Positions 1 to 11,164 of a stretch of 64,000 bases of DNA are shown here, piece by piece; position 1 is the first letter of the stretch, and every line of letters begins with the position of its first letter. The notes under the pieces were generated by a model. The model was not told the DNA's origin. It saw only the letters and a list, made by a program, of their open reading frames with translations, and made no database searches. Where the stretch lies: the NCBI GenBank assembly GCA_016271365.2, contig CM057456.1:609341501-609405500 (forward strand). Direction: 5' to 3'. The translations under genes and the position numbers were made by a program. Source of the DNA: Neoceratodus forsteri (Eukaryota > Chordata > Ceratodontiformes > Ceratodontidae).

Positions 1-123
1 TATGCTGGAGACTTCAATTCAACTAAGAGCTAAGAGTGAAAGGAGAACGCTGTGGGGTTGCAGGGACAAATGCCCCCTTAAAAAGAATCTAAATCCAAAT
101 CATATGCCAAATCTGTTAAAGAG

Positions 124-963
124 TTGGAAGCCCACACTAGATTGCGCTCAAAAACCAAAGGGAATAACATGGTAAAAGTTATAGAGTCGGGTACACAGAG
201 CGCTACCAACCAGCCGGTAACCCTAACAGACAAAGAAGATGAGGGGCAAACAGAACTTAATACAACTATGCCATCATTGCTTCCAGGAAAACAGGCTAAT
301 ACATTCCCTGTTACTGCTCCTATTTTTCAAAAGAAAATTACTGGCATTGGTAAAAAGGACACATTAGTTAAACTGGTGTTACAAGATTACACCAACGCCT
401 TGGGGTTCAGCTCGAAGAATTCAGTTACTGGCCTGGAGTCAGAGGAAGGACAAACCGGAGAAAAATCTGATGAGGCTGGAGCCGGTGTGATAGGAGGAGT
501 AGATCATGAACAATTTAAAAACAGAGTCTTGTCCTCGAGTGAAGACTCAAACCCGAAGATCCCGTTGGTTGTTCTGAGTTTTGAAGAAAGCGCTCTTATC
601 GGTGTGAGCGACGTGGAGAATCATAAAAATCCTATCAATGAAGTTCTAGCTGGCATATCTGTGGAGGCCAATGCTGAGCTTGTTGTGGGAGCAACAGGTG
701 AAATTGCAGTTAATGTGCTACTGGCCGTTGGAAGAACTTCAATGCAAGCCAAGGACCTTACTCCTGACAAGGAAACACGGCTAGCTATACAAAACAAGGT
801 ATGTGTTGGAGACTTGAATAATGTTGCTGCAACTCAAACTGGGGCTAACAACAAAATAATGTCTTCATCTATTGTTAATGGTAACAGGGGTAAGAGCCCT
901 GTTGTAGATGAAAAGAATGAGGGGGAAATGCCCAAAAAACAGGTACTGCCTCAAATAATATAA
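124..963 (+). CDS. 279-codon open frame, probable N-terminal part of the LINE ORF1
   Basis: An uninterrupted 279-codon frame lies just upstream of the recognisable ORF1 RNA-binding region and in the same orientation. The product is polar, rich in Glu, Lys, Asn, Ser and Val, without cysteine motifs, membrane segments or a signal peptide. I do not recognise its fold. After the stop at 961-963, a shifted frame continues in similar Lys/Gln-rich style to about 1125, which suggests the original ORF1 was longer and broken by an indel. The start is the first ATG-like position and is not certain; an in-frame Met lies at residue 16. It could be a long, disordered N-terminal ORF1 extension or an unrelated open frame. 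Confidence 0.45.
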   Translation: MEAHTRLRSKTKGNNMVKVIESGTQSATNQPVTLTDKEDEGQTELNTTMPSLLPGKQANTFPVTAPIFQKKITGIGKKDTLVKLVLQDYTNALGFSSKNSVTGLESEEGQTGEKSDEAGAGVIGGVDHEQFKNRVLSSSEDSNPKIPLVVLSFEESALIGVSDVENHKNPINEVLAGISVEANAELVVGATGEIAVNVLLAVGRTSMQAKDLTPDKETRLAIQNKVCVGDLNNVAATQTGANNKIMSSSIVNGNRGKSPVVDEKNEGEMPKKQVLPQII

Positions 964-1145
964 TTTTACCAAAGGATCATTAGTAATAAACAAAGGGGAA
1001 TCACAAAATAAAAAAGAAGGGAGACTAAAGCAAGGGGGGCAGCAATCAACATTTGGCCTGAGATGTTCAATCAAAGTAGCTCAGAGAATAATTCAGAAAG
1101 TGAACTAAGTGAACAAATAGGAGAAGAAACTGGCTCTGTGAGCCG

Positions 1146-1728
1146 GCCCAATAGCACTGAGGGCTGAGGCGCTGGACGCCACATCTCACATCACACTGGC
1201 AACCAGGGTTCGGAAATGCGCTCAGGTTGTCAGGGGTCGGCAGGGGAGGGACAGGATCAAGCATTCTAAGGATTGCTCTCCTATCCTGGGGAGGGTTGAG
1301 GGTTCCCACTGCTCTGTAGCAGCCCCTGGTGATGACCCGGGGGGGGGCGCTACCAAGAGCTGGTGCACTTAGGGGTGGAGCTCGGTGGACATTGGCAGAT
1401 CGTGCCTCAGGATGTCATTGCAACTCTGCACTCCAAGGAGTCTACAAGGTGGAAAATGGCTGGGAATGACCATGCAGCCTGATGGCTGCGCTCTGCACTG
1501 CCCGGAGGACTGTAGTGGAATTGCGCCGGGGGGGCCGGGCCTGTGCCGGCTCGGAGTGACATGGAGAAGCCCTCTGGTGGGTTGGTGTGTGGCCACACCA
1601 GATCCCCCATCATGCGAGTGAGCCTGCTGCTCTCCAGCCAGGCAGATCCAGCGGCTGGATGCCCTTGCCGGTTATGCCGCAGCAAGCATGCAAATAGAAA
1701 GAATTAACAACAAAAAAAAAAAGAAAGA
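1146..1728 (+). mobile_element. GC-rich ~560-600 bp SINE, inserted in LINE ORF1
   Basis: The head has tRNA-like character: a GGCCCAATAGCACTGAGG start and a B-box-like GGGTTCGGAAA at about 1207. The body is GC-rich, and the tail is A-rich followed by GAAA repeats (about 1707-1735). Flanking copies of TGGCTCTG(T)GAGCC at about 1131-1144 and 1736-1750 look like a target-site duplication, and LINE sequence continues on both sides. Further members occur at 16990-17603, 24823-25402, 30982-31538 (minus) and 56027-56690. Short reading frames inside it differ between copies and are not coding. Confidence 0.75.
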
Positions 1729-1735
1729 AAGAAAG

Positions 1736-2525
1736 TGGCTCTGAGCCAGAAAATGATGGAATGGTAAATGAAAATAGTCATCCCACCTTGGGTAAAATTA
1801 ATTATGAATAAACTGAACGGCTGGGAAAAAAAATATCAGAAGCAAATGATAAAACCCAGATCAAAATAGAATCTCTTCATATAACAATTAACATTCTGAT
1901 ACAAGAAAATCAATCCCTTAAAAGTGACCTAAAAGGGGCAGAAGCTAGAATATCTGCTTTGGAAGAAGAACTGACCCCCTTGCAAAGACAAGTTAAAAGA
2001 ATGGAAGATATACAGAGGGAACTGACTCAAAAAATGACAGACTTTGAATCAAGGGCTAGAAGGAAAAATGTAAGAATTATCGTTGTACCTGAACAGTGGG
2101 ATAAACAGGAGCCCTTAGCTAACACAGTTAAAAAGATAATGACTGCTTATACAGACAAGGATTCTGATACACTGGTCTGTGAGTTTGATATAATTCATAG
2201 GGTGTTCCAACCAAATTCAGATCCTAATGGTCCCCTTCGACCTATTATTGCAAACGTCTTTTAAATCAGAGGACAAGGAACTTCTAGTGCGAGTCATCTA
2301 TAAGAAAAATAGAATTTCATTAAATGGTGCATCTATTGCGGTATATAATGACTTGCCATAAGTAATCTTGCAGGATAGAAGAACATTTGACGATATAAGG
2401 AAAAAACTTTAGACACTGGGAATCAAGTCAACATTCTTTCACCCTGCCAGGCTTTAAGTGTTCATAGAAGGAATAAGGCATCTCTCTGACACTCCTGAAT
2501 AAACCTGGAAAGACTTAAAAGGAAA
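1736..2525 (+). pseudogene. LINE ORF1 C-terminal half (coiled coil and RNA-binding domain), frameshifted
   Basis: Translation from about 1800 gives a heptad-like Leu/Ile/Glu-rich helix. It is followed from about 2040 by a block with the order FESRARRKNVRI...IHRVF...RPIIA, which is typical of the L1 ORF1p RRM (SRRxNIRI and HRxG/xRPIIxxF blocks). The first open stretch is 1959-2264 (101 codons). A one-base slip in the CTTTTAAA run at about 2255 moves the frame; the shifted frame then carries a KNRISLNG-like C-terminal segment to about 2360, followed by stops. In active L1 elements this protein binds the element RNA as a trimer; this copy cannot make it. Confidence 0.75.
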
Positions 2526-3041
2526 ACTGGTTAGCTTTACTTAAAGGGCCAATTAATATAATTCATGTTTCTTTTCTCTAGCTGTATCTAACTTATTACT
2601 TTTTGTATTTACCAGGATTCAAAGATGCAACAAATACTTTGGAAAATTTGTATAAAGGATAGGGCTATATTTACAAATTTATTTTCTTCCCATTTCCAGG
2701 TGGCTTGCAGGGTTTCTATTAATTTATTTGAAGTATAGGTGAGAAAATAAACAATAAAGCATTGGAGGCATGTGGGGAGGGAGACCAAGTTAAATAGTTA
2801 GTTTAACCAATCCAGTGACTGGCATAGTAAATCCTATTAGGAATTCTACTATGTTGTGAAGGGGAATTTGGGGATTATTTCTGGTTATGTCTCTTGTTTT
2901 TGTTTATTACAGGTTTTATGCTTGTTTAGGGACTAGAAGGGATTGCAGTGGTATTCTGAATCTAATAAATGAGGCTAGAAATATAGAAATCCCGATATCT
3001 AAGGGCAGTTTTAGTACAGTAGCTTTGTCATACGGGTTCAA
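2526..3041 (+). other. LINE inter-ORF spacer
   Basis: AT-rich sequence between the ORF1 remnant and the ORF2 start, with stops in all frames. I see no tandem repeat, hairpin or recognised motif. Long inter-ORF spacers are usual in amphibian and fish L1-group elements. Confidence 0.5.
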
Positions 3042-3896
3042 ATGGATAGTACAATAAACTTTAATTGTGCCATTATGAACGTAAATGGCATACATACGCC
3101 CATAAAAAGAGCTAGGATCCTAAATTACATTAAGAAATCTAAATCGGTGTGCATAGCTTTAATAGAAGCTCATCTTGATAATAAAGAATCCATCAAAATA
3201 AAAAGGAGGTGGATGGCAGACTGTTTGCATTCCATTGGTACTAGAAAGAAAGCCGGGGTGATGGTAATTCTGAAGAAAATTCCCGGACTTACAGTATTAG
3301 AGAAATTCTCTGGCACCCAAGGATGGATTATAATGATTAAAATAAAACTATTAAATCAGTTTATTACCTTAGCATCAGTCAACGCTCCCTTTTCAGGATA
3401 TCAGGAATTCTTAGCAGAGCTTACAAAAGATATTATTAATTTACAGTCCGATAAAATAATTCTGTTGGGGCATTTTAATGTAATATTAAACCCTGAACTG
3501 GATAAAATATCCAAATCCACACTCTTTAACAGGCTGCACACTAAACTACAAAAAAACAATTTAAACCAACATGATATTGTCAATGCTTGGAGAACCCTAT
3601 ATCCTTTAAAAAGAGAGTACTCCCATCATGACTCCAAAAATAAAGGTTTCTCTAGAACTGATTATGTATTCATCTCTAAATCAATATTTAAAAGTTTGGA
3701 ACAAATTGAGCATAAACCTGTCATTTTATCTGATCACGCATTAATAGTGGCAGATATAAAGCTTTGGGACACAAATACAAAAAAAATTAAAATATGGAGA
3801 ATGAACAATGAACTATTGAAGGATACGGAGCTTCAGGAAAAAATAAAAATTGGAATGGATGAATTTTGGAAACATAACTTTATAGAGGGACAATAA
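3042..3896 (+). pseudogene. LINE ORF2 apurinic/apyrimidinic-type endonuclease domain
   Basis: A 284-codon open frame with APE-endonuclease motifs in the expected order: NVNG (residues 13-16), the metal-binding Glu in LIEAHL (Glu42), GHFN (143-146), SRTDYVFIS (204-212) and SDH (230-232). In active L1 endonucleases this enzyme nicks target DNA to prime reverse transcription. The GDFN motif here has His for Asp144, a catalytic position, so the domain would be inactive even where the frame is open. A stop at 3894-3896 separates it from the RT part. The ATG at 3042 fits the usual ORF2 start just ahead of the N-V-N-G block. Confidence 0.85.
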
Positions 3897-4652
3897 CTGC
3901 CCTATGGGGTGCATTCAAAGCAGTGGTACGTGGGATTATAATATCCCATCAGGCCTTTCTAAATAAAATAAACAAACTGTTAGAACAATAAATCGATACT
4001 GAGCTTAAATTGTTACACCTCGAGGTTAGGCATGACTACGATACTTATTACAATAAATGGGCAGAAGCTAGATTAAGAAAAAATGAACTAATAAATAAAG
4101 ACATTATTAGTAATATTAAAAAGTTGAAAAGGATAAGATATATACAATTGGAAAAAACAGGAAAATTATTGACTAACCAACTTAAAGAATAAAGGTAGGC
4201 GAATATAATAACGGTCCTTGAAAATGACAGTGGTGTGCAGTTTGTTAAAGATGAAAAGATGGAGGGGTTAGTAATAGAAGAGTATAAAATAATATACCAA
4301 CAGAAATACTGCACTAATACTGATTAAATTAATAGGTATGTAGCAAATAGCCATATTACTAAATTACCCTGCGATGAATCCACCTTCTCAGTGCAAGAAA
4401 TAATAGCTACAATCAAATCACTTTCTAAAAATAAAAGTCCAGGATTTGACGGTTTAACTACTGAGTTTTGTCAGTTTTTCAGTATTCAAGTGGCAACATG
4501 GCTTTTATCCATACTAAACGAATCAAAAGGGGGACTAACAAACATATCCATTTCCATGCGGAAGTCCAAGACATTATTAAAGGAAGGTAAGGATCCCCAA
4601 AAAGTTGCTAGTTACCATCTGATTGCATTATTAAATATGGACAATAAAATAG
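3897..4652 (+). pseudogene. LINE ORF2 linker and start of reverse transcriptase, broken
   Basis: The connecting region after the endonuclease is Lys/Glu-rich with stops (for example at about 3988 and 4190). From 4391, a 90-residue stretch matches the N-terminal L1 RT region: KNKSPGFDGLTTEFCQ, then GKDPQ, then SYHLIALLNMDNKI, equivalent to the SYRPISLLN block. RT palm motifs (FADD) are absent because the element stops at the foldback junction near 4652. Confidence 0.8.
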
Positions 4653-4820
4653 AGGATAATGGATGGACAACAGTGAACAACAACAAAGTTGTTCACTTCG
4701 AGAGGTTGTCATGACAACTATGTGAACCTTGAGAGTGAAGCTCAAGAGGTTTATGGTTGTCATACAACCTCAAGAAGTGATCAACAGTGTTGTTGTTTAC
4801 TGTTGCACATCCATTGTCTT
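4653..4820. repeat. Foldback element, loop group B (copy 1), truncating the LINE
   Basis: Two arms pair across the element: left with GGATGGACAACAGTGAAC and a GTTGTCATGACAAC segment, right with GTTGTCATACAACC and GTTTACTGTTGCACATCC. The centre (4725-4752) reads AACCTTGAG ... GAAGCTCAAGAGGTTT, shared with foldbacks at 12735, 23462, 31866 and 58254. The left tip GAGGATAATGGATGG resembles the GAGAATAATGGATAGG tip of the copies at 12735 and 23462. No reading frame. It sits exactly at the end of the LINE. Confidence 0.75.
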
Positions 4821-5114
4821 TTACAGTGTATGGGTAACAGTAAATAAATAACTTGTCACTGTTTCTGTGGTCGTGCCACAATATCAGGGATCTCTGCTCA
4901 AAAGTCCATGAAACATTCTATTTCTTCATGCTATGTTTTTCTTTTTTTACATTGAGAAAGAAATCCTGCTGTGCTGCTTATGTGCCATAAGATTAAAAAC
5001 AACAAAATAATCACTAACCACTTGATTAAAACTTCCTGTTCCATTGGTAAAATGCCACGGACATTTTCCAACGTGCTAAATACCGCCACTTGCGCATGCG
5101 TAAAGACAGTCAAT
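4821..5114. other. Unrecognised stretch
   Basis: No gene, RNA or repeat recognised between the two foldback elements. Confidence 0.5.
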
Positions 5115-5408
5115 GCTGTTGTACCATCATAGTGACGTACTAATGATAGTACAACAGCTTACTGATGTCACAACAATGGTACAACAAGACTACTAAATGA
5201 TAGATTTTGACTGATTACGTTCTACCATACACTATGTAGAAGCCTTATGTTTGCCTGTCTACAAGCATGGGGAATACCTTCCTATAGTGTATGTTAGAAC
5301 ATTGTTATTAGGCAAAATCAATAATTTACTAGTGCTGTTGTACCACTGATGTGATGCCCAGCTGCTGTTATACCATCGATGTCACGTCACATCAATGGTA
5401 CAACAACT
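5115..5408. repeat. Three-part foldback element
   Basis: A central inverted repeat of about 195 bp (5160-5356) pairs TACAACAAGACTACTAAATG-like sequence on the left with CATTTACTAG...GTTGTA-like sequence on the right, including complementary CATACACTATGTAGAA and TTCCTATAGTGTATG. Each end carries its own hairpin: 5115-5158 and 5376-5408, both of the form GTTGTACCATC ... TGACGT or CACGTC ... GGTACAAC. Folded, it would be a three-armed structure. No coding potential. Confidence 0.72.
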
Positions 5409-7218
5409 TGGAACTAGATCGCGTGGCCACCAGCCACTGTCTGCGAATGTTTAAACTGCCGCACAGCAGTCTGAATAGGTGCAAGGAGTAGCAGGAAGAG
5501 AATAACCCTGAACGGCAGTATAACACTGAAACCCACTGTCCCATATCACTAGCGCTAGTAATCCCCGACAGCATGGACCTAGTGTGAACAGATGTAATGT
5601 GAGCAGACAAGGGAATATGATGCCCTTGCAAAGTAACTGCCGTATATATAGTAGCAGGGACTCTGAAGAGCATCAGCATGGTATGTTTTATACCAGCTCA
5701 TTTCTTGGTCCATTCCCATCATGGAAGACCAATGTGCTATCCATAGGTCAACTAGGCTGGGTTTTGCTTTAAGACTGTAACTCAATATGTGCATGTGTGT
5801 GCGTGTCTTGCTTCTTCTAATTTGGTTTAAGCAAATTCTTCTTTTTGTAACACAACCCCCACTTTAGGCCATCCCTCCACAAAGTTGCATTGGTGAAGAG
5901 GAGTGCAGGCAATAACCTCTGGGCTGACTTCCTCTAGGGGTATTAGACTGCACAGTCTCACCAGAAGTCACTCCCTGAGCTTTGTACATGTTCCTGGCTT
6001 AGCCTTTGAACCACTTTTCAGGACGCGTGGCTTACTAACAGTCCCTGCACATCAACAGTTCCTGCCTCAGCCACGCTACTTGTGTCCTTTTGGGGAGAAC
6101 CACTTACTGTCTCCACTCTGCAGCCTCCATGCTGCACGTCTTGAGACCTGTGGCTACCCTGCCACCTGAACCATCAGCAGAGCCTGGATGCCATGCTTGG
6201 TTTATCCCATTCCTGCTTCATGCTGGTGACCCTCTTTTCTTCATCATGCTCTTCACTGCCCCTTTGGCTCTGGGTGTAAAAGGAGCCACCTTTGTTTGTC
6301 AAAAATAGATTTCGCTTTCATTTTACATTGTGCATTTTACTGTTCCCACATGGCAACTTGGGGTAGGCCTTAACTTAGTTAAACTGTAAACCCATAACTT
6401 TATTTCAGTTTGCATTTGCTGTTGCAATTACATTTGCAGGTGTAACACTGTACCCTTGTAGGAATTACTCAGACACAGGGCATAACACTTCGGCACAACT
6501 TCTTTTACAAAATGGAACAATTTATTTACAGAAGCAGTGCACACAGCTTGAGGTAGTGGGCAGTCTGCAGCTGCAGCATCCAATCTGGGCCCAGTTCAAA
6601 TCAGCATCAAATCGCAGTTATAATTCAGCATTAGAAATCTGGTTGGAAAAACCCTGCTTCCTGATTGGTGAAGACAACCCATCAGTCGGGCGGATATCTG
6701 GCAACAGAGACAAGTAGATAACTAGTCCCTGTGCCAAACTGCCTTTTTGCCAAAATTACTGAGCATAGAATGTTCAGTTTCAAATGTCCGCCATTTGTTT
6801 TGTTACTTAGCAACCCACTTAGCGAGCACCAACCTAGCGGGTCTTGCACTCCCCCAAATTCAGAGTCAATACCATGTTTCACGTTTCCCCCACTGTCCCC
6901 AACCCACCCCCAGCTGTGGCTTACCATTTTAACTCAAAAGTGAACCGCATCATCAGTCCTCTCAATTCAGTTCCAACCGTACTTGCTCAGCCATCCCTCT
7001 GCTAACCATGCTACAACATTCTCCTGGTCCCGATCATAACAGCAATACCACCGTCAGTAACAACAAACTATGTAAAATCTTTTTTTTGTTGTTGTTAGTT
7101 TGATATCAGAAAGAAAGTAACCTTTGTGCACTACCGATTCTTGTCACTTCCATACTTGGTTACTTCCAGGTCTCATGTCACTGCTGTTCTGCCTGACTGC
7201 CCGTTACTGATCGCAGTT
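5409..7218. other. Unrecognised stretch
   Basis: Short open frames only, none resembling a known protein and none supported by splice sites on both sides. The 6470-6700 part has moderate GC content and no tandem structure. I see no SINE or LINE end here. Confidence 0.5.
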
Positions 7219-7289
7219 ATAAACAAGCATTTGTCAATGCTGAATGTTGTTGCGCTGGCACTGGCTTTGGTAGTGCAGTACGGAAAAAC

Positions 7290-8170
7290 ATTTTGGGCAG
7301 GATGTGAAAAATAACAGCTGTACAGTTCATAAGGAGGTGTAAAAAAATGCCAGTGTTGAAAATGTGGCATGTAAATATTGCAAATGTGCGAGGTTACAAA
7401 GGTGCGTGGGAAATGCACAACGCACGCTTGTAACATAGTCATTTTATGAATGTTTGGCACCAAATTTTCAACATAGGCATTTTAGCACCTCTGCTCAGGT
7501 ACAGTGTCACTGTTATTTCCTCAAATTGCCCCAAAAAGTGATTTCTCACAGCAACCACGCTATTCTGCGCCGGACATGCGAAAACACATTTTGGGCAGGA
7601 TATGTGAAATGACAGCTGTACTGTTCATCAAGAGGTGTGGAAAAATACCAATGGTGAAAATATAGAGTGAAAATACTACAAATGCGCAATGTTACAGGCG
7701 TGCGTGCAATCTGCCAACGCACGCTCGTAACACAGTCATTTTATGGAGTATCATCACCAAATTTTCAACATAGGCATTTTAGGATCTCTGCTCATGAACA
7801 GTGTCACTGTCATTTTCATAATCTGGCCTGAACACTGATGTCCCACAGGGACCGCGCTATTGTGCGCCGGAAGTGCAGAAACACATTTTGGCCAGGATGT
7901 GAAAAATGACAGCTATATTGTTCACAAGGAGGTGTACAAAAATGATAATGTTGAAAATCTGGCACGAAAATATTGTGAAGTCGCGAAGTTATGAGCCTGC
8001 TTAGCAGCTGCGCAACGTACGCTCGTAAAACAGCCATTTTTTGGATTTGTTCCACCAAATTTGCAACATAGGCTTTTTAATAGCCCACCTCATGAACAGT
8101 GGCACTGCCATCTCATTAATCGGTCATGAAAGGTGATTCCGTGCAGTGACTGTGAAATCACCTTTCGGGA
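7290..8170 (+). repeat. Tandem ~298-bp self-complementary units (copy A)
   Basis: Each unit can fold on itself: TGACAGCTGTACTGTTCA and AATGTTGAAAATYTGG in the first half pair with CCAAATTTTCAACAT and CTCATGAACAGTGTCACTG in the second half. The tip is formed by a GAGCGTGCG/CGCACGCTC-type inner palindrome (for example 7400-7432 and 7695-7730). The unit spacing is 296-299 bp. Confidence 0.75.
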
Positions 8171-8397
8171 CGGATTAACGATATGACAGTGCAGAATTCA
8201 TGAGGAGGGGTCCCAAAACCCCCCATGTTGAAAATTTGGTGTAAAAATTCCCAAAAACGCCTGAGATATGCATTAAAGTTGAAAAAACCCTATTTATTCC
8301 ATTATACAGCTTACCGGCATTTCCGAAGTTCGTGGTCGGTTTGAAGAGTGCAGACATGTTCCCTGTCCACAGAAGATCATCGTGCCGGACTCTGGAG

Positions 8398-8499
8398 GTA
8401 AGTATGGGGTGGGGGGTGAGGAGGCAGGTTGCGCAGTGGGTGGATGCGGATTGTGGTAGGGGGGTTGGAAGAGTACGAGGGACCGTTTTTGCTTTACAG
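8398..8499 (+). other. Intron-like interval in tail of copy A
   Basis: Starts GGAG|GTAAGTATGG and ends TTTTTGCTTTACAG|GT, 102 bp long. The same arrangement appears in copies B (27588-27687) and C (52037-52128). No coding frame could be followed through it. Confidence 0.5.
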
Positions 8500-9005
8500 G
8501 TTAAAAAAAAAATAAAAGATATCGGGGGACCGTATTCATTTTAATAGATGCTTTGGCATGCTGGGGTGGGCTCCCAGCATGCCACCTGAGTGTGTGCGTG
8601 TGGGTGGGTGCTTTAGCCGATGGGGGATTGGGCACCCCCTTGGCAAGCAAAAAAGGGGGGGTTACATGATGCCTACGGGGATTGGGTACCCCCATCGGCA
8701 CACAATAATCGGAAGTGTTGCCAGGCAACAGCAGCAGTCACTGCCGCCATGTTGCCTGCAGGTAGGGGGAGGCGTGTGGTGGTCACACTGCATGAGAGCT
8801 TTGCTCTCATTGCAGTGGACCTTTTCTCTGATCTCTTCACCTCATTAGCTAGGCAGGGTGTTGGCCCCTGCTGTTGGCTGAATGGGGAATGCGGAACGCA
8901 CCTACTGGTGCGTGCCCTGCATTCACCCAACAGTGACCGCGCCTCCAAATCTGTACTACCACAAGATGCTGGCTGCACAAGCGTGCCAACATAAAAAAAC
9001 TGAAC

Positions 9006-11164
9006 TGACCAGAAATCAAACTTTGCCATAAACTCAAATATAATAAAAGTAATGGTGCTGATGTTTGCTCACCGTTCAGTATTTCCTGTGGGGTAGGGGT
9101 TGGGGTTGTAACTATTTTTGATTTTTAAACCATTATACAAAAATGTCACCTATAACTCATTTTCTAAGAACAATAATAGCCTCCAGGATGGGCGGTATGG
9201 GCTATACCAAACCTTCCAGGGGCTATAAGGCCCTCTGCCTGCACTGTCAGGCCTCATTACGTCCCTGGGCAGTCTGGTATTGCCCAATACCACCCACCCT
9301 GTTGGGTATTATTGCTTACATAACCACTGTTGTTGTACATGTCTAAGACAAACCGGTCATATATTCAATTCTGATTACCAACAGACTTACTTTTAATATA
9401 TTTACAGTTTAAAAACAACTCTCTGCAGTCCATTACTTTACTTTTACTGCAGTTGTACATATTCCTGTGCAGTTAAAGGTGACACTCAGGGATAGCATCA
9501 ATTACTTTCTGGGCCCCTTGCAGCCACGAGTGGGATAAGGGGATCGGGTCATGTCCAGCCCTGCATGGTACAGAAATAGAAAATGGAGGCTCTGGCAGAG
9601 GGCAAATGAAGGGATGTATCCTTCAAAACACAAACACACAGCACACTGAGGTATAGGCAACCTTGGTCAGCCTAACCCAAATCCCATGCCTCCCTGAGGA
9701 TTAGAGTCAGCACCTAACACTATCACAGCAACTGTGGCTTACCAACCAATGGTCCTTCCCTTGCCCCTGGAGTTTAGCTGCTCAGCACCATCTGTCCTGG
9801 TCTACGGACATCCACACAGACTCTTCCTGGCCACCGACCCCTGCCAGCACAGGACTACATCTGTTTCTTCTCCACCATTAACAGGAATCCAGAAAACTTT
9901 GTGCAGAAATCATCAGACGATCCTCCTTGAAGGTGAATCCCCAACAGCTTACCACTGTTCCCAGTCCCGTACCCTGGTTTGGACTTGAGCCTCGGGGTAG
10001 CTGCACTGGAGGAGCCACTGCCACTTGAATCCAGGAACCCTGCCACCATTCCTGGGTCCCCCTCGGCCAGTCACAGCTGGAGAACTTCCCCCAGGAGAGC
10101 TAACGCTGGAACTAATACACAATGGCACCCTGGGCTGGGATGCACATTCAGGAACTAGAACTGCTTTTGCACTATTTATATGCCCCCAGTGGGTGGGAAA
10201 ACACTGTCAAGGCCTTCCCACTTTCTCAACCAGTGGGCAATGGCAGGTGCAGTGTTGGCACCTTGACTTATTATCGCTAAGCAGAGACACATTGTGAAAC
10301 AGAATGCACATCATTAACATTCCAGAAGCTTGTATATACAGTAGAATCCAGGGCTAGGATTAACCCTGTAAGTGCACTTTAATTACTGTCACATTACTGT
10401 AATGTATGCAGGCCATATATCATGGTCCCAGAGTAACGCTTCATTATTGTAAACCTTTTTTTTTAATATACTTGGGTCCTGGTAACCCCTGCTTTGAGAG
10501 CTGGGTTACATTTTCATAATGTACTTTCTTGGTGAATCCCTTCTAGAAATCTGTCACTTTGCCGGACTTCTAAACAGATCAGTGGGAGATGATCCACTCA
10601 ACTACTGTAGCTGTTGACTGACTGTCATTCTGAGTGAGACACACAAGATATTTTCAGTGTTTTTCAGCCACTGCATCACATGGCATTTTTTTTTTTCAGT
10701 GCTGAATTTTGTTTTGATTGCTGCCTAGAATGTTTCTCTTACCTGCCTCTTGAAGTTCTTCTCTTCTCTCGTGATTCGTCAGGTTGAAACAAGTCTATTT
10801 TGTGTCCTGCAGCAGCGCTGTGTTGCCCTAGCAGGGAACTCGCAGAGCCTTTTCTAATGTCCTGCCACATGCTGTTTGGTTCTCACAAAGGAGTTCTTCC
10901 TTTGATTGTACAGTGCAACTTACATCACAGTCTACACAGTGGATCATACAGGCATAGTTGTCAAAAGATCTGGGTGAAAGTCTGCCTTTTGGTTTACCGA
11001 GTATGTCAGAAAACATATGTCATAAACCCCCAGACAGAAAAGGCTTGTGGTATACTCAGCAACCCAAATGCCAGGGCACAAAACTCCCCAGTGGAGACTA
11101 TCCTTTAACATTCTGATACCAATGTTAAGGGCTCTGATAGCAGCATTTGTTTTATTACAGTTTA
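9006..11164. other. Unrecognised stretch
   Basis: No coherent gene. Open frames at 9734-9988 and 10025-10297 lie in GC-richer, Pro/Ser/Cys-coding sequence with no recognisable domain and are probably chance frames. I see no direct terminal repeats or clear SINE body. Confidence 0.5.

Larger units (their letters stand above)
1..4652 (+). mobile_element. L1-like non-LTR retrotransposon, 3'-truncated and decayed
   Basis: Two-ORF LINE: an ORF1 region with coiled-coil and RNA-binding-like segments (about 124-2525) and an ORF2 region with APE-type endonuclease and the start of reverse transcriptase (3042-4650). The order and motifs match the L1/Tx1 group. It contains a SINE (1146-1735) and several frameshifts and stops. 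The RT is cut right after the block resembling the conserved YRPISLLN motif, exactly where a foldback element begins at 4653. No LINE sequence resumes beyond 4823, so the 3' half is missing. The 5' end may lie upstream of the window. Confidence 0.82.
7219..9005 (+). mobile_element. Composite hairpin-array element, copy A
   Basis: Head at 7222-7275 (AAGCATTTGTCAATGC and a GCACTGGC/GTAGTGCAG block). It is followed by about three ~298-bp units, recognised by repeats of GGCAGGATGTGAAAA at about 7297, 7596 and 7891. An array-end palindrome (AAAGGTGATTCCG ... AAATCACCTTT) lies at 8130-8170. An ~830-bp GC-richer tail ends near GTGCCAACATAAAAAAACTGA (about 8983-9003). Same order as copies B (26158), C (49030) and D (62366). 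No protein recognised, so it is probably non-autonomous. Confidence 0.72.

Noticed and set aside
7290..8170. CRISPR-like array of repeats
   Set aside because: Units are ~298 bp, tandem without unique spacers, and the genome is vertebrate.
9734..10297. Possible host exons in GC-richer DNA
   Set aside because: No flanking splice pair, no recognisable domain, and frames differ from each other in phase.
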